From NCBI GenBank assembly GCA_947177615.1, contig CAMWUY010000001.1:76828-109336 (forward strand): a stretch of 32,509 nucleotides of DNA, written 5' to 3'. The stretch's first letter is position 1. The number at the start of each line of letters is the position of its first letter. A model generated the notes under the pieces. It saw only the letters and a program-made list of their open reading frames with translations, did no database searches and had not been told where the DNA came from. Below are positions 19,908-29,685 of this stretch, piece after piece. This stretch comes from an uncultured Porphyromonadaceae bacterium. GTDB taxonomy: Bacteria > Bacteroidota > Bacteroidia > Bacteroidales > Muribaculaceae. The position numbers were made by a program, and so were the translations under genes.

Positions 19908-20741
19908 ATGAACGATAATCTATTGATTGAGACCAAGGAGATTGGTAATCATCGAGTTAAAATATACTACGACGCATGGGGGCAGAGTCCAATCACAAAT
20001 TCTGATATGGCTGCTCGGTACTTGTTCGAGTATAACGATTGCTATCATCATACTCTTCACGAGGAATGTAACTGGAAAGACTGGTTTCTTGAAAACCGAC
20101 ACTCTCTGGAGGATGCACTGCGCTATATGGCGGCAGACGTTGTGAAGCAGAAAGACATAATCAATTATTACAAAAAGGGTGAGATTGATGGTCTGCGCTT
20201 CATCTATGATCGACATGAGCGTGAGTGGAAGTTACAGACATGGGAAGAATGGCTGGGCGGTTGGCACACTCGATATGAGATTGAGCCATGTGACCTCAAA
20301 AAGTACGATGTTCGCCCTGAGTTAGTCGAGTGTCTGAGTAAAGATGACCTTATATCGCTCATTCAAGACTGCGCTAAGGATTTTGTCATCAAAGAATGGA
20401 GCACCACCGGATATTCTCAGGGAGATTTGGTGAAGGGCGTAGCCTATATGTCGAAAGAACGATATGACAAAATGGTCGGAGACACCGGTAAGCCTTGGAA
20501 AGAACATGCTGATTATCTTATAGACTTGGAAGTCAAAGAAATCGGAATGTGGATGTGGGGCGATGTTAAAGGCTATGTCCTTGAAAAGAAAGTACCATTC
20601 ACCAAAGTCTATGACGATGATAATCGTGAGGATGAAGAGGATATTGAATGGGAAGAGGTCGGCTCCTGCTGGGGTTTCTTTATGGAAACCGAAGAACTCA
20701 TTAATGAGGTGATTTCGGAATACAGTCTAAAATCTGCTTAA
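19908..20741 (+). CDS. Hypothetical acidic protein
   Basis: 277 aa ORF in operon. Confidence 0.65.
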   Translation: MNDNLLIETKEIGNHRVKIYYDAWGQSPITNSDMAARYLFEYNDCYHHTLHEECNWKDWFLENRHSLEDALRYMAADVVKQKDIINYYKKGEIDGLRFIYDRHEREWKLQTWEEWLGGWHTRYEIEPCDLKKYDVRPELVECLSKDDLISLIQDCAKDFVIKEWSTTGYSQGDLVKGVAYMSKERYDKMVGDTGKPWKEHADYLIDLEVKEIGMWMWGDVKGYVLEKKVPFTKVYDDDNREDEEDIEWEEVGSCWGFFMETEELINEVISEYSLKSA

Positions 20742-20753
20742 TCTACAATCAAA

Positions 20754-21035
20754 ATGCTACGATATCCAAATCCGATATACTCCAATAGCCTGAAGAAGAA
20801 AATCAAGCAAATCAACAAGACTCAGGCTCGTAAACTGTATGAGGCTGGGGAAACAGTTTATCTGCTTCCCTGCCTTTGCAGAGTTGATGGTGTGTGGGTT
20901 TCTCCATACCCCATTGATAAGGAACACGCTGTATGGTGGGGCGACTCGTTTGAGAGCGATGTCCTCAGCTTCACCAATTATAACTGCTGCTCAGAATTGG
21001 GCAAATATCCAATCTTTTTCAAAGAAATAGAATGA
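20754..21035 (+). CDS. Hypothetical small protein
   Basis: 93 aa ORF, overlaps next start. Confidence 0.55.
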   Translation: MLRYPNPIYSNSLKKKIKQINKTQARKLYEAGETVYLLPCLCRVDGVWVSPYPIDKEHAVWWGDSFESDVLSFTNYNCCSELGKYPIFFKEIE

Positions 21036-21415
21036 AAAGAGTCATAATAAAAAACTACAATTTTGTAGCGGATGCTTTATATGAAATATTTGAGCATCTA
21101 ATGGTTGCGAAAGCTAACGATTCCTTTGAGTTTGTACCTGAAGGACGAGAATATGGCTTCATGGTAACTCCACAACCTAAATATCGAATTACTCCAGACA
21201 ATCGGGAGGTGCCGGCACTTCCATTTTATGACTTTAATTGGGAGATGTATAATGATAAATGCGGAGTATATCGCGGAATGGAATGGGGGTGGACATTAAA
21301 AGTTCAGGAAAACCTCTTCTTTATTTCAATGCCTGGGAACATCCCAAGCGACTTTGAAATGATTTGTTGGTATCACAATTTCTATACTAACGGAAACAAA
21401 AACAGTCTTATATGA
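21032..21415 (+). CDS. Hypothetical protein
   Basis: 127 aa ORF with ATGA coupling. Confidence 0.55.
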   Translation: MKRVIIKNYNFVADALYEIFEHLMVAKANDSFEFVPEGREYGFMVTPQPKYRITPDNREVPALPFYDFNWEMYNDKCGVYRGMEWGWTLKVQENLFFISMPGNIPSDFEMICWYHNFYTNGNKNSLI

Positions 21416-21930
21416 TGAATTTTGATTTAACATCATTGGAACAGTATCGTGCTCCAAAGATTCAAGACTACATTGCTGTAATAGGCAAAGTCACTCGTGT
21501 CATGAATCTTCGCATTGTGAAGAAGAATGATAAGGGAGCGAAACAAGAATACTTTACACGTTTTGAGTGTGGAGTAGATATTATACCACTTGCAAGTGGA
21601 GGACATATCATTATTACAACTCTTGGCTTTTACGCTTTTTCTTTCGTAGAGTTTGTAACAAAGTTTTTAGCATACCAGCGAATAAAAATAAAAGAAAGTG
21701 CTTCAACTTTAAGGTATTTTGGTCAAACCACCACTGTTTTGGGGTTGGGTTTCATTTTTTCAGACGATACAGATGCTCTTTCAACGTCAAGTGTGGATGA
21801 GGATGGCAATATAGTCTATGAAAATGTTGAGCCAGAATATGTAGAAGATGAAAGGCTGATAAAAGATATCAAATGCTATGCTTCTACTGACTTGTTTATC
21901 GAAGCACTCAGTAAATTAAATAAAAAATGA
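21412..21930 (+). CDS. Hypothetical protein
   Basis: 172 aa ORF with ATGA coupling on both sides. Confidence 0.55.
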   Translation: MMNFDLTSLEQYRAPKIQDYIAVIGKVTRVMNLRIVKKNDKGAKQEYFTRFECGVDIIPLASGGHIIITTLGFYAFSFVEFVTKFLAYQRIKIKESASTLRYFGQTTTVLGLGFIFSDDTDALSTSSVDEDGNIVYENVEPEYVEDERLIKDIKCYASTDLFIEALSKLNKK

Positions 21931-22529
21931 TATATACAGTCGAAGAAAGCCTCCACAATTTCCAGTTCTGGAGTGGTGGCAAAGATAGAGCTGATAAATG
22001 CTCAATCGAAGAACTTGATAGCATTGAGAAATTTCTGGAAGAGATTGCACCGGAAGATGGCTGGACTGATTCAGGCATTAACGATATGTTCTGGTTTGAT
22101 TTCGATACTCTTGCCCAGCACCTCGGCTATAAGAATGAAGAGGATTTTGACCTCCAGCATGACCCCAACTATCTCGATGATGACGATTTGGAGGAATTTG
22201 TCGAAGAGTGGTTCGCCGATTTCCTTCAGGGTGTCAAAGATAGAGAGGGAACTGATGGACTGGTCAGTCTGTATGAAAACTGTTTCTCTGGTGATTATAT
22301 GGATTTTGCCTTGACTGATGAAGAAAAAGCGGAGGCAGAAGATGCCCTTGATTATCCAGGCTGGATAGGTGAACGCATTTACGATCACCTTCTCACAGTT
22401 AAGGCTGCCGACCTTATGGAAGCGCTTTTTGAGGATGACAATGGTCACGAAAATTTGGAGAATTTTCCTACAAAAGAGCAGTTCCGAAAAGAAATGATGT
22501 GCAAACATAAAAAATCCGAACAGCAATGA
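21927..22529 (+). CDS. Hypothetical acidic protein
   Basis: 200 aa, D/E-rich, translationally coupled. Confidence 0.6.
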   Translation: MIYTVEESLHNFQFWSGGKDRADKCSIEELDSIEKFLEEIAPEDGWTDSGINDMFWFDFDTLAQHLGYKNEEDFDLQHDPNYLDDDDLEEFVEEWFADFLQGVKDREGTDGLVSLYENCFSGDYMDFALTDEEKAEAEDALDYPGWIGERIYDHLLTVKAADLMEALFEDDNGHENLENFPTKEQFRKEMMCKHKKSEQQ

Positions 22530-23167
22530 AAACATTTAATGAATTTATGCTTGATTGGTGGCATAACTACCTTGATGAAGCAGATGAGGCTACTCTGAAA
22601 GCATTGATGGAAAACCTTATTGGTGAAGAAGAAACTATTGAGGATTATATCCCCGATGATGCAGAAAGCCCTTATGATTGGTTATATGCCAATATGACTG
22701 AGGCAAGTGAGATATATAAAAAATATTTCAGTTTCAGCAGTGATGGGCTAAATCCTGATACTATGCCTAAAATTGAAGAGCTTGCCTATCAGATGCTGAA
22801 GGAAAACGCTGATTGGTTCGTTCATCGTTATCCCTCGCAACAAGACACACTGCCAAGTTTCGCAGAGACTTTTCTTAGAGATATGGCAGACCATATTTCA
22901 GGTTATGATAATCCTGAAGGATTTTTCAAAGACCTTCAGCATGGTTGCTCATCCGGACTAATAGGAATGCTAATTTATAATAGCGACTGCAAGCAAATCT
23001 ATATCGAACACATAGATGATATGGAAGAGTATGTGGAACAAATTTATGAGGAAATAGGATATGTCGAGAATAAAAATCGTCTCCCTCATTACACACTCGT
23101 TTGCTGGATATGCTATGAGGAATTTGGTTTTCAAATTGGTCGAGCCTTGTTCCCTGAAACATTCTAA
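22526..23167 (+). CDS. Hypothetical acidic protein
   Basis: 213 aa, translationally coupled. Confidence 0.6.
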   Translation: MKTFNEFMLDWWHNYLDEADEATLKALMENLIGEEETIEDYIPDDAESPYDWLYANMTEASEIYKKYFSFSSDGLNPDTMPKIEELAYQMLKENADWFVHRYPSQQDTLPSFAETFLRDMADHISGYDNPEGFFKDLQHGCSSGLIGMLIYNSDCKQIYIEHIDDMEEYVEQIYEEIGYVENKNRLPHYTLVCWICYEEFGFQIGRALFPETF

Positions 23168-23171
23168 AAAT

Positions 23172-23459
23172 ATGGAGGAAAGACTTAAAAAATTGAAAAA
23201 GATGTCGAGACAATATCGCTTCGACATCGACGGAAGTTTTTGCAAAGTATGGAATGGCGGAATGGGATGTCTTACATTTGTAGTTTTGCTTGAATCCGAG
23301 GAAAAGGTACTGGTTAATTCTACAATAGCCCGGAAAAAGGATTATGAACGAGTGGCTGAAGTGTTTCCAGAATTTGAAATAGTCAAAGTTGCATACGGCT
23401 ATCCGATTTTTTATAATCACTCTATGCTTTGGGCATATCGAAATGGCTATGCCGTATGA
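23172..23459 (+). CDS. Hypothetical protein
   Basis: MEERLKKLKKMSRQYRFDIDGSFCKVWNGGMG... Confidence 0.55.
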   Translation: MEERLKKLKKMSRQYRFDIDGSFCKVWNGGMGCLTFVVLLESEEKVLVNSTIARKKDYERVAEVFPEFEIVKVAYGYPIFYNHSMLWAYRNGYAV

Positions 23460-23707
23460 AAGTAGTTTTCAGAATTTATCCCGATGGTCAAGTGATAGCT
23501 CTCTTCCCTGAAGAGAGTGATAAGCGAACTGGCGGCACGATGTCTTATATGCACATCGGTCAACATGGAGATGCAGATTATTATGGAGTGATTCAGCAGA
23601 CGAAGCCGGCTACAGAATCCCAGTATCTCCCTCTTTTTAATGAGTTAAAAAGCATTGGTTATAAAGACCTTCAAGTGCGTCAAAAAGCTAAACTCAAATG
23701 GGTATAA
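23456..23707 (+). CDS. Hypothetical small protein
   Basis: MKVVFRIYPDGQVIALFPEESDKRTGGTMSYMHIGQHGDADYYGVIQQTKPATESQYLPLFNELKSIGY; ATGA coupling. Confidence 0.6.
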   Translation: MKVVFRIYPDGQVIALFPEESDKRTGGTMSYMHIGQHGDADYYGVIQQTKPATESQYLPLFNELKSIGYKDLQVRQKAKLKWV

Positions 23708-23994
23708 AACAATCAAAAAAGGAATTGGAAGTATTCAAACAAAAGGCTATGCGAGCTTATGCAAAAGCCAATAAAATATCCATCCTCATTTTCATCAGAG
23801 AATCTTATTCACATGAGTTGGTTGCTGTTTCAGTTCAAGAACGGACAGATTATAAAGGCGACCCTTACTATACTTTTGGTAGATTATATCATGTGTTCGG
23901 TGAGCAATGCGCCTATGACCAGTGCGGTTGTGCCACCTTTGATGATGAGATGAAGGTAAGAATGGCTGCTTATCAATTCTTTGGAATAAAATAA
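23698..23994 (+). CDS. Hypothetical small protein
   Basis: 98 aa ORF overlapping the previous one. Confidence 0.55.
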   Translation: MGIKQSKKELEVFKQKAMRAYAKANKISILIFIRESYSHELVAVSVQERTDYKGDPYYTFGRLYHVFGEQCAYDQCGCATFDDEMKVRMAAYQFFGIK

Positions 23995-23999
23995 ATGCT

Positions 24000-24596
24000 A
24001 TGGTTGCAAAAGAAATTACAAAAGAGCTGGTTGAACAGCAAATGAATAGCACTCTTAGCTATTTCCCTTGGGGTGGCAAAGTGATTGCTGTACGACAGAA
24101 TCAATGGGGCGAATGGATTGTTGACTGCAAGATTCCCGGTCATTATAGCAGGGATTGCGATGGCCCTGGCGGTCATTACTATCGTATGGAGGATGCAGAC
24201 TGTCCTATTCGTCAATTTATGGTTGTCTTGGAATATCATGAATCCAGATTTGGTATGTTACCTTGGTGGTTGACAAGATATTTTGAGGCAGAAAACGATA
24301 AACGTCTCTACACTTTCCCCGAAGAGGGCGGTTTTTTCGATCCCGATGCACCACGCAGCCCTTACATACTTGCTAAAATAAAAACCAGTATCGAACAACA
24401 CCCTTGCCTATGGGAGCTTCAGGAAATGTGGGGCGCATTTAGCAATATTCCCATTAACAATGATGATGAGATAGAAAAGCCATTCTACTTCTGGGAGGCT
24501 GGCACCTCCCGGTTTGAGATATGGCACTGGTTTGATAAACTCTGCCCGAATGGTCTTGCAGTGGACCTGATGAGCGAAACTCCAAAAAATTCATAA
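24000..24596 (+). CDS. Hypothetical protein
   Basis: 198 aa ORF. Confidence 0.6.
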   Translation: MVAKEITKELVEQQMNSTLSYFPWGGKVIAVRQNQWGEWIVDCKIPGHYSRDCDGPGGHYYRMEDADCPIRQFMVVLEYHESRFGMLPWWLTRYFEAENDKRLYTFPEEGGFFDPDAPRSPYILAKIKTSIEQHPCLWELQEMWGAFSNIPINNDDEIEKPFYFWEAGTSRFEIWHWFDKLCPNGLAVDLMSETPKNS

Positions 24597-24598
24597 CT

Positions 24599-24883
24599 AT
24601 GAAACCGAATGACCATATTTTCTATAATGGTAAGGAATATCCGTTATTCCAAGTCGATATTATAGATCAAGAAACAGAAGAGTCAGCTGAAAACATGGAG
24701 TTTATGACTGTAACAGTTGCAACTCAATCACTTTCTGACCAATTAATTGATTCCGTTACAGGAATGCCTTTTGATAAAGGCGCAGAACGGCTTGATAACG
24801 AAATATTTTTCTACATTCCTGATGAGCTGGCAGAGCGAGAGGCGTGTGAGATAGCAGATTATGTTTCTGATAATTGCTGGTGA
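24599..24883 (+). CDS. Hypothetical small protein
   Basis: 94 aa ORF. Confidence 0.55.
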   Translation: MKPNDHIFYNGKEYPLFQVDIIDQETEESAENMEFMTVTVATQSLSDQLIDSVTGMPFDKGAERLDNEIFFYIPDELAEREACEIADYVSDNCW

Positions 24884-24884
24884 T

Positions 24885-25388
24885 ATGGAATATACGCATA
24901 TATCTGATAACGCATGGCGTTGGGCTTACGATAAGTTCTACAAAGAACGCTATGAGCATTACAGAAAATCTGGAGTGTCTGCCGCCGAAGCGATTGACCA
25001 GGCATTTCAGGAAACAGTGGACCTCGAATTTCATCCATACTTCCCCGAACAGCGCCCCATAAATCAGAGATTAATGACCGAATGGGGAGAAAAACATCAA
25101 CAAATGTTAGAAGGCGAACTTCATATTGCAATCATAAATGCCGACTCTATTTCTCCGGAGGTGGGCATTATCAAAGTGAAGTGGGGATGGTTGCGGCGCG
25201 ATCTCCCTCAGTGGTTGATTGACAATGGTCATTACGACTACTTCTATGAAATTCCAGACGATGAGGAAGAATTGATTGAGCATTTCCTTTTCGTTTATTG
25301 CGACTATAGCCAGAATAATTTGCACTGGCAATGTGTGCCTCCTGACACTCAATTCAAGCAATTAACAATTAAAGATTTCCAGAAATGA
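24885..25388 (+). CDS. Hypothetical protein
   Basis: MEYTHISDNAWRWAYDKFYKERYEHYRKSGVSAAEAIDQAFQ...; start chosen within ORF 24861-25388. Confidence 0.6.
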   Translation: MEYTHISDNAWRWAYDKFYKERYEHYRKSGVSAAEAIDQAFQETVDLEFHPYFPEQRPINQRLMTEWGEKHQQMLEGELHIAIINADSISPEVGIIKVKWGWLRRDLPQWLIDNGHYDYFYEIPDDEEELIEHFLFVYCDYSQNNLHWQCVPPDTQFKQLTIKDFQK

Positions 25389-25768
25389 AACATACCGATT
25401 TTTATAGCCTCCACAAGAAACTTGATGCACAAGAAAGGGAGGAATTGATAGCTGCCGTCCGCGCTCATGGTGGAGAATATATTTTCGTTCACTTTGATGA
25501 GGATGGTGATTATGATGAGGAAGAGCGCAGTAACGCTCCAATCATTATGGCAGGCACTCGTAGTATGGATACCTACGAGGATTTCTATATCTCTCGCGTA
25601 GAACTTGAAGATGACCAGTATCTAAATATTTATGGATGGCCCAAGGAGGGCTGGACTGACGAGCTTCAACTTAATGATTTTGCTCACGGTCATCTTGAAT
25701 ATATCATCGACCAGATTCCTGAGACTGATACCGTACAGGATGTTACCATAACGGCTTCTGAGTCTTAA
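25385..25768 (+). CDS. Hypothetical protein
   Basis: 127 aa ORF with ATGA coupling. Confidence 0.55.
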   Translation: MKHTDFYSLHKKLDAQEREELIAAVRAHGGEYIFVHFDEDGDYDEEERSNAPIIMAGTRSMDTYEDFYISRVELEDDQYLNIYGWPKEGWTDELQLNDFAHGHLEYIIDQIPETDTVQDVTITASES

Positions 25769-25850
25769 AAACTCTTAAAAATCTCGTTCTCATTCCAATT
25801 TTTCAACATCACGAGACTATTCAGATAAAAACCATATAAACTTCTAAAAT

Positions 25851-26018
25851 ATGACTCCACAAGCAATGAACTGCCTTGATTTATATCGAGGCGGCAATCC
25901 TTCTACTATCAAGCAACTGCTTCAGCACCAGAAGCCTTCAGTGGTTGCGGAACTGAAAAATCACTTCGGCACCAACGATCTCGACAAGTTGGCTGTGTGT
26001 CTCAGCAAAGGTAAATAA
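25851..26018 (+). CDS. Hypothetical 55-aa protein
   Basis: MTPQAMNCLDLYRGGNPSTIKQLLQHQKPSVVAELKNHFGTNDLDKLAVCLSKGK; below ORF-track cutoff. Confidence 0.45.
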   Translation: MTPQAMNCLDLYRGGNPSTIKQLLQHQKPSVVAELKNHFGTNDLDKLAVCLSKGK

Positions 26019-26044
26019 TACATCACCAAAAAAAATATAACAAT

Positions 26045-26758
26045 ATGATCTCAGACGAAATCGCAAAAGGAATCTACGCTTCTCTCCCGACAGACGAGAA
26101 GCTGAAACTCGCACTCTACAGTGACTTCGGTGAAGAAGCACCGGCAGTGTATGACTTCATCAAATCCCCCGCTAAAGAAAGTGAGGAAGTTAACGTAACC
26201 GTCCAGCCAGTTCACATCCCCGGCGAAGTTCTTACTACTGATGGGGTGTATTATCTCTATGAGGACGGCACATCAGAAATGTTTGACTATAAGAAGCGCA
26301 ACGCTCCGACAAAGACTGTCAAGCGTATCGGCGTGGTGATGGGTAGTCACGCTCTCGCTGTCAATCTGGAGGATTACCCGGAACAGCCTCTTACCAATCA
26401 GAAAGACACAACCAATTATGCCGGCTACATTTCAGAATATGACGATGCAGTTGCTGACTGGAATGGTAAGGCCAACACTGAGCACATCAAGTCTATCGGC
26501 ACCGGCATAGAACTGGAGGATGACGAATGGATCCCTTCAGTCGCCGAACTCTACCTCATCTATCTCAATAAGCGGTCAATCAATGCCGCCATCGAACTTA
26601 GCGGCGGTAGCCGCATAAAGGATGGCTGGTACTGGACCAGCACTGAGTGCTCGGCGGCGGGCGCTTGGCACTTGCGCCTGAACGACGGCGGCCTCAACTA
26701 CTGGTACACTAAGGTCACGAACAGCCCATACGTCCGGGCTGTGGCAGCATTTCATTAA
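26045..26758 (+). CDS. Protein with C-terminal C-type-lectin-like (DGR variable-protein-like) domain
   Basis: C-terminus DGWYWTSTECSAAGAWHLRLNDGGLNYWYTKVTNSPYVRAVAAFH resembles DGR target tails of the W-YWTSTE...RAVAAFH form. Confidence 0.7.
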   Translation: MISDEIAKGIYASLPTDEKLKLALYSDFGEEAPAVYDFIKSPAKESEEVNVTVQPVHIPGEVLTTDGVYYLYEDGTSEMFDYKKRNAPTKTVKRIGVVMGSHALAVNLEDYPEQPLTNQKDTTNYAGYISEYDDAVADWNGKANTEHIKSIGTGIELEDDEWIPSVAELYLIYLNKRSINAAIELSGGSRIKDGWYWTSTECSAAGAWHLRLNDGGLNYWYTKVTNSPYVRAVAAFH

Positions 26759-26767
26759 CCCTTAACC

Positions 26768-26833
26768 CCTTTATCCCTTTAACCCTTGGAGCGAAGCGAC
26801 TGCGAGCGAAGCGAGTTAGGGATAAAGGGGTTC
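26768..26833. other. Large inverted repeat just after the lectin-like tail
   Basis: AACCCCTTTATCCCT ... AGGGATAAAGGGGTT, 15-bp perfect arms; loop contains direct repeat GAGCGAAGCGA. Confidence 0.8.
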
Positions 26834-26846
26834 AATTTCTACTTTT

Positions 26847-27371
26847 ATGAAACGCCCCGATCTTGATAATGTTCGTGAATTATTACGAGCAAAAAATTAT
26901 GAGGCAGTTGCAGAAATAGAACCTCAAATAATTGAATACTGTAAACAAAAATTAAATAATTGCAGTGATTCCATAGAGTTGATACATACTCTTTTACTTA
27001 CACTTGAATCGCAATACAGTGAAAAGGAGAAAGACTCTGAGAATCCCCTACCAGATTATTTATTGGGTTTGACAAACAGATTGATAAGTGAATATGGATT
27101 GGTCAGAATAGATGATTATCATTCACTTCAAGCTAATGATGTTACCCTTTATTACTGGAAACATAAGAAAAAATGGCATAGCAATACAGTGGTTGTCAAT
27201 AAGGTAATTGATGGTTCAAAGGTTCACATCCGCTATGCCCATCACGAACCTCCACATGGTTTTGAACACACTTTCAAAGCCAACAACTTCAAATTCGCAA
27301 TCAGACAGTTAACTTCATCCCCAAGAGAGGAAGTAAACATAAAATATACATTCTTTTTCTTTAACTCATAA
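26847..27371 (+). CDS. Hypothetical protein
   Basis: 174 aa ORF. Confidence 0.6.
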   Translation: MKRPDLDNVRELLRAKNYEAVAEIEPQIIEYCKQKLNNCSDSIELIHTLLLTLESQYSEKEKDSENPLPDYLLGLTNRLISEYGLVRIDDYHSLQANDVTLYYWKHKKKWHSNTVVVNKVIDGSKVHIRYAHHEPPHGFEHTFKANNFKFAIRQLTSSPREEVNIKYTFFFFNS

Positions 27372-27383
27372 ATATCTTTCAAT

Positions 27384-27788
27384 ATGGAATTTACCCCTTT
27401 TGAAACAGCACTTAAATATCATCTTGACAAACGTGCTGAAGAAGATCCTCAGTTCGCCGCATCATACGCTAAACCAAATAAATCTTTGGAAGAATGTTGC
27501 AAGTACATCTACCAGGAAGCAGAAAAAGCCAACAAAACGAAACAGAAAGTTATGGGAGTCAAAGGCGAAGAGGTTATTGGACTTGCCATTCATTACTATG
27601 ATGAAGATGACATTGTAGTAAATGGTCCGAAAAATAAGGTGGAAGCTGTGCAAAGCTCCACACCGGAAACTCCAACTACTCCCGAACAAGCTACTCCCGA
27701 AACTAAGCGTAAGACTCGCAAGCCCAGAAAACCCAAAACAGAGGTTGACCCCAATATCCCGGAGCCTCTGGATATTCCGATTTTCTAA
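27384..27788 (+). CDS. PcfK-like protein
   Basis: FETALKYHLDKRAEEDPQFAASYAKPNKSLEECCKYIYQEAEK...GEEVIGLAIHYYDEDDI, located immediately upstream of a PcfJ-like gene. Confidence 0.75.
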   Translation: MEFTPFETALKYHLDKRAEEDPQFAASYAKPNKSLEECCKYIYQEAEKANKTKQKVMGVKGEEVIGLAIHYYDEDDIVVNGPKNKVEAVQSSTPETPTTPEQATPETKRKTRKPRKPKTEVDPNIPEPLDIPIF

Positions 27789-27806
27789 TCATCACGCCGA
27801 CATCAC

Positions 27807-29111
27807 ATGAAGCCAAGAAATAAACTTCAGAGAAAGATTCTGAAACTATCTCAGGGTCTTTCTCCACTAACCGAATACCAGTACAAAGAGGCTGTAAGGA
27901 AAGTTGGTCTGCATATCGCTAAATATAGTCCCAAGAGAGGGTATGAGTGTTTAGATTGCGGTCATACTTGGACTGGAGCTGAGGCAAAGCGAGCAGTTTG
28001 TCCTCATTGTGCTGCAAAACTGGAAGTTGACAAGACTCGGAAAAAGAATTTTTGCGATAAGTCATACTTCGCAGTGGTTACAAAATGCCAGGGTTTTCAA
28101 GTGGTTCGGATGTTCTTTATGCAGACCAATCTAAGACAAGGCAGTGAACCGACATATTGGATATGTGAGGCATTTCAACGATGGCTTACTCCAGAAGGGA
28201 AAACCCAAATAGTTAGTCGTGCTCGACATTGGCTCTCTCATTATTGTGATTGCTGGAATTGGGGGAGCGATATGGAATTACGAGATGAAAATGCCGGCCA
28301 TACGGTAACACCTTGGAAAGTTGTAGGTCAATCATCAGTAATCTCTGAAATCAGACGTAATGGATATGCTGGAGACTTTCACCACTGTTCACCTTACACT
28401 CTTTTTAAGAGGCTTCTGACAGATAACAGGATTGAAACACTATGGAAAGTAGGGCAATATAAATTAGTTGCTTATTCATTTGGCAATTCATATAAGTTTG
28501 ACAAATACTGGTCGTCAATAAAAATCGCCTTACGTCACAAGTATCAGATAAAAGACCCTACAATATGGTTTGACTTACTTGACTCCTTGGAGTACCTAAA
28601 TAAAGACCTCCGAAATCCAGCTTTAATTTGTCCGGCTAATCTGAAAGCCACCCATGATGAATGGATGGCGAAAAAGGAATCCAAGATACAGAAAGAGCGC
28701 GAGCGTCAGGAAAGACTGAGACTTCAAAGAATTGAGGAACAATATTTGGAAGATCTGAAACAAGCTCAAAAAGATGAAGATGAGTACAAAAACTCCAAGT
28801 CCAAATTCTTCGATTTGGAGTTCAAAGACAAAGAAATCATCATCAAACCTTTGATGAGTGTGAAGGAATTTATTGAAGAAGGACGTCAAATGCACCATTG
28901 TGTCTTTACTAATAATTACTATAAAAAGCAATCTGCTTTGATACTTCACGCATTGGTCGAAGGTGTGTCAATAGCCACAATAGAATTTTCTTTGGAGGAC
29001 TTCTCAGTCGTTCAATGTCGAAAGGCATATAACAAGAAGCCTGAATTATATGATCGGATAATGACATTGATGAAAAGAAACACTCCCCAAATAATGTCTA
29101 AAGCAGTATAA
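27807..29111 (+). CDS. PcfJ-like protein
   Basis: N-terminal zinc ribbon (CLDCGHTW...CPHC) and C-terminal MHHCVFTNNYYKK...IATIEFSLEDFSVVQCRKAYNKKP typical of PcfJ-like proteins. Confidence 0.8.
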   Translation: MKPRNKLQRKILKLSQGLSPLTEYQYKEAVRKVGLHIAKYSPKRGYECLDCGHTWTGAEAKRAVCPHCAAKLEVDKTRKKNFCDKSYFAVVTKCQGFQVVRMFFMQTNLRQGSEPTYWICEAFQRWLTPEGKTQIVSRARHWLSHYCDCWNWGSDMELRDENAGHTVTPWKVVGQSSVISEIRRNGYAGDFHHCSPYTLFKRLLTDNRIETLWKVGQYKLVAYSFGNSYKFDKYWSSIKIALRHKYQIKDPTIWFDLLDSLEYLNKDLRNPALICPANLKATHDEWMAKKESKIQKERERQERLRLQRIEEQYLEDLKQAQKDEDEYKNSKSKFFDLEFKDKEIIIKPLMSVKEFIEEGRQMHHCVFTNNYYKKQSALILHALVEGVSIATIEFSLEDFSVVQCRKAYNKKPELYDRIMTLMKRNTPQIMSKAV

Positions 29112-29114
29112 AAT

Positions 29115-29429
29115 ATGACTGAAGAATTAAGAATCGCTATGATCGCCATCAATAAATGGATGTTTCATGGCTGGAACTATAAAGTAGTTCCAATGACTTT
29201 TACCACTCCCGGTGGTGTGTCGGTTACTCCTTATGTACCTGAGTTTCTAAAAGAAGTAAAATGGACGTGCCATATCAGTCACATGCTGGAGAAATGGAAC
29301 CATGCCACCCGTTCCCAGGACCCTGATACATATATGACAAAGTTCTATGCGGAACTTGACAATAATAACCGTCGGCTCTTGCTGGAATGGGTTATTCAAA
29401 ACTACAATGGTGAAAAATCTTTATTCTAA
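29115..29429 (+). CDS. Hypothetical protein
   Basis: 104 aa ORF. Confidence 0.55.
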   Translation: MTEELRIAMIAINKWMFHGWNYKVVPMTFTTPGGVSVTPYVPEFLKEVKWTCHISHMLEKWNHATRSQDPDTYMTKFYAELDNNNRRLLLEWVIQNYNGEKSLF

Positions 29430-29433
29430 AGCT

Positions 29434-29685
29434 ATGGAAGTATATAGCGTACAAGTTGAATATACCGGCCAACGCCCTTCTGAGGACTGGAAAAATCATA
29501 CTCTTTGGTCAACATTTGAAGGCGCCAAACGTGGCCTAAAAGAAGAGCGTGACGGTATTCTCCAAGAGAAAACGTGGCTCAAAAATGAAAACTGCATAGA
29601 AATTGATGAAGAAGATCATTTTTGTGCTGGTGACGATGACGAGTCCTATGAAATTACAATCATCAAAGAAACAGTCCATGAATGA
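29434..29685 (+). CDS. Hypothetical small acidic protein translationally coupled to the RT
   Basis: MEVYSVQVEYTGQRPSEDWKNHTLWSTFEGAKRGLKEERDG...; stop overlaps the RT start (ATGAATGA). Confidence 0.55.
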   Translation: MEVYSVQVEYTGQRPSEDWKNHTLWSTFEGAKRGLKEERDGILQEKTWLKNENCIEIDEEDHFCAGDDDESYEITIIKETVHE

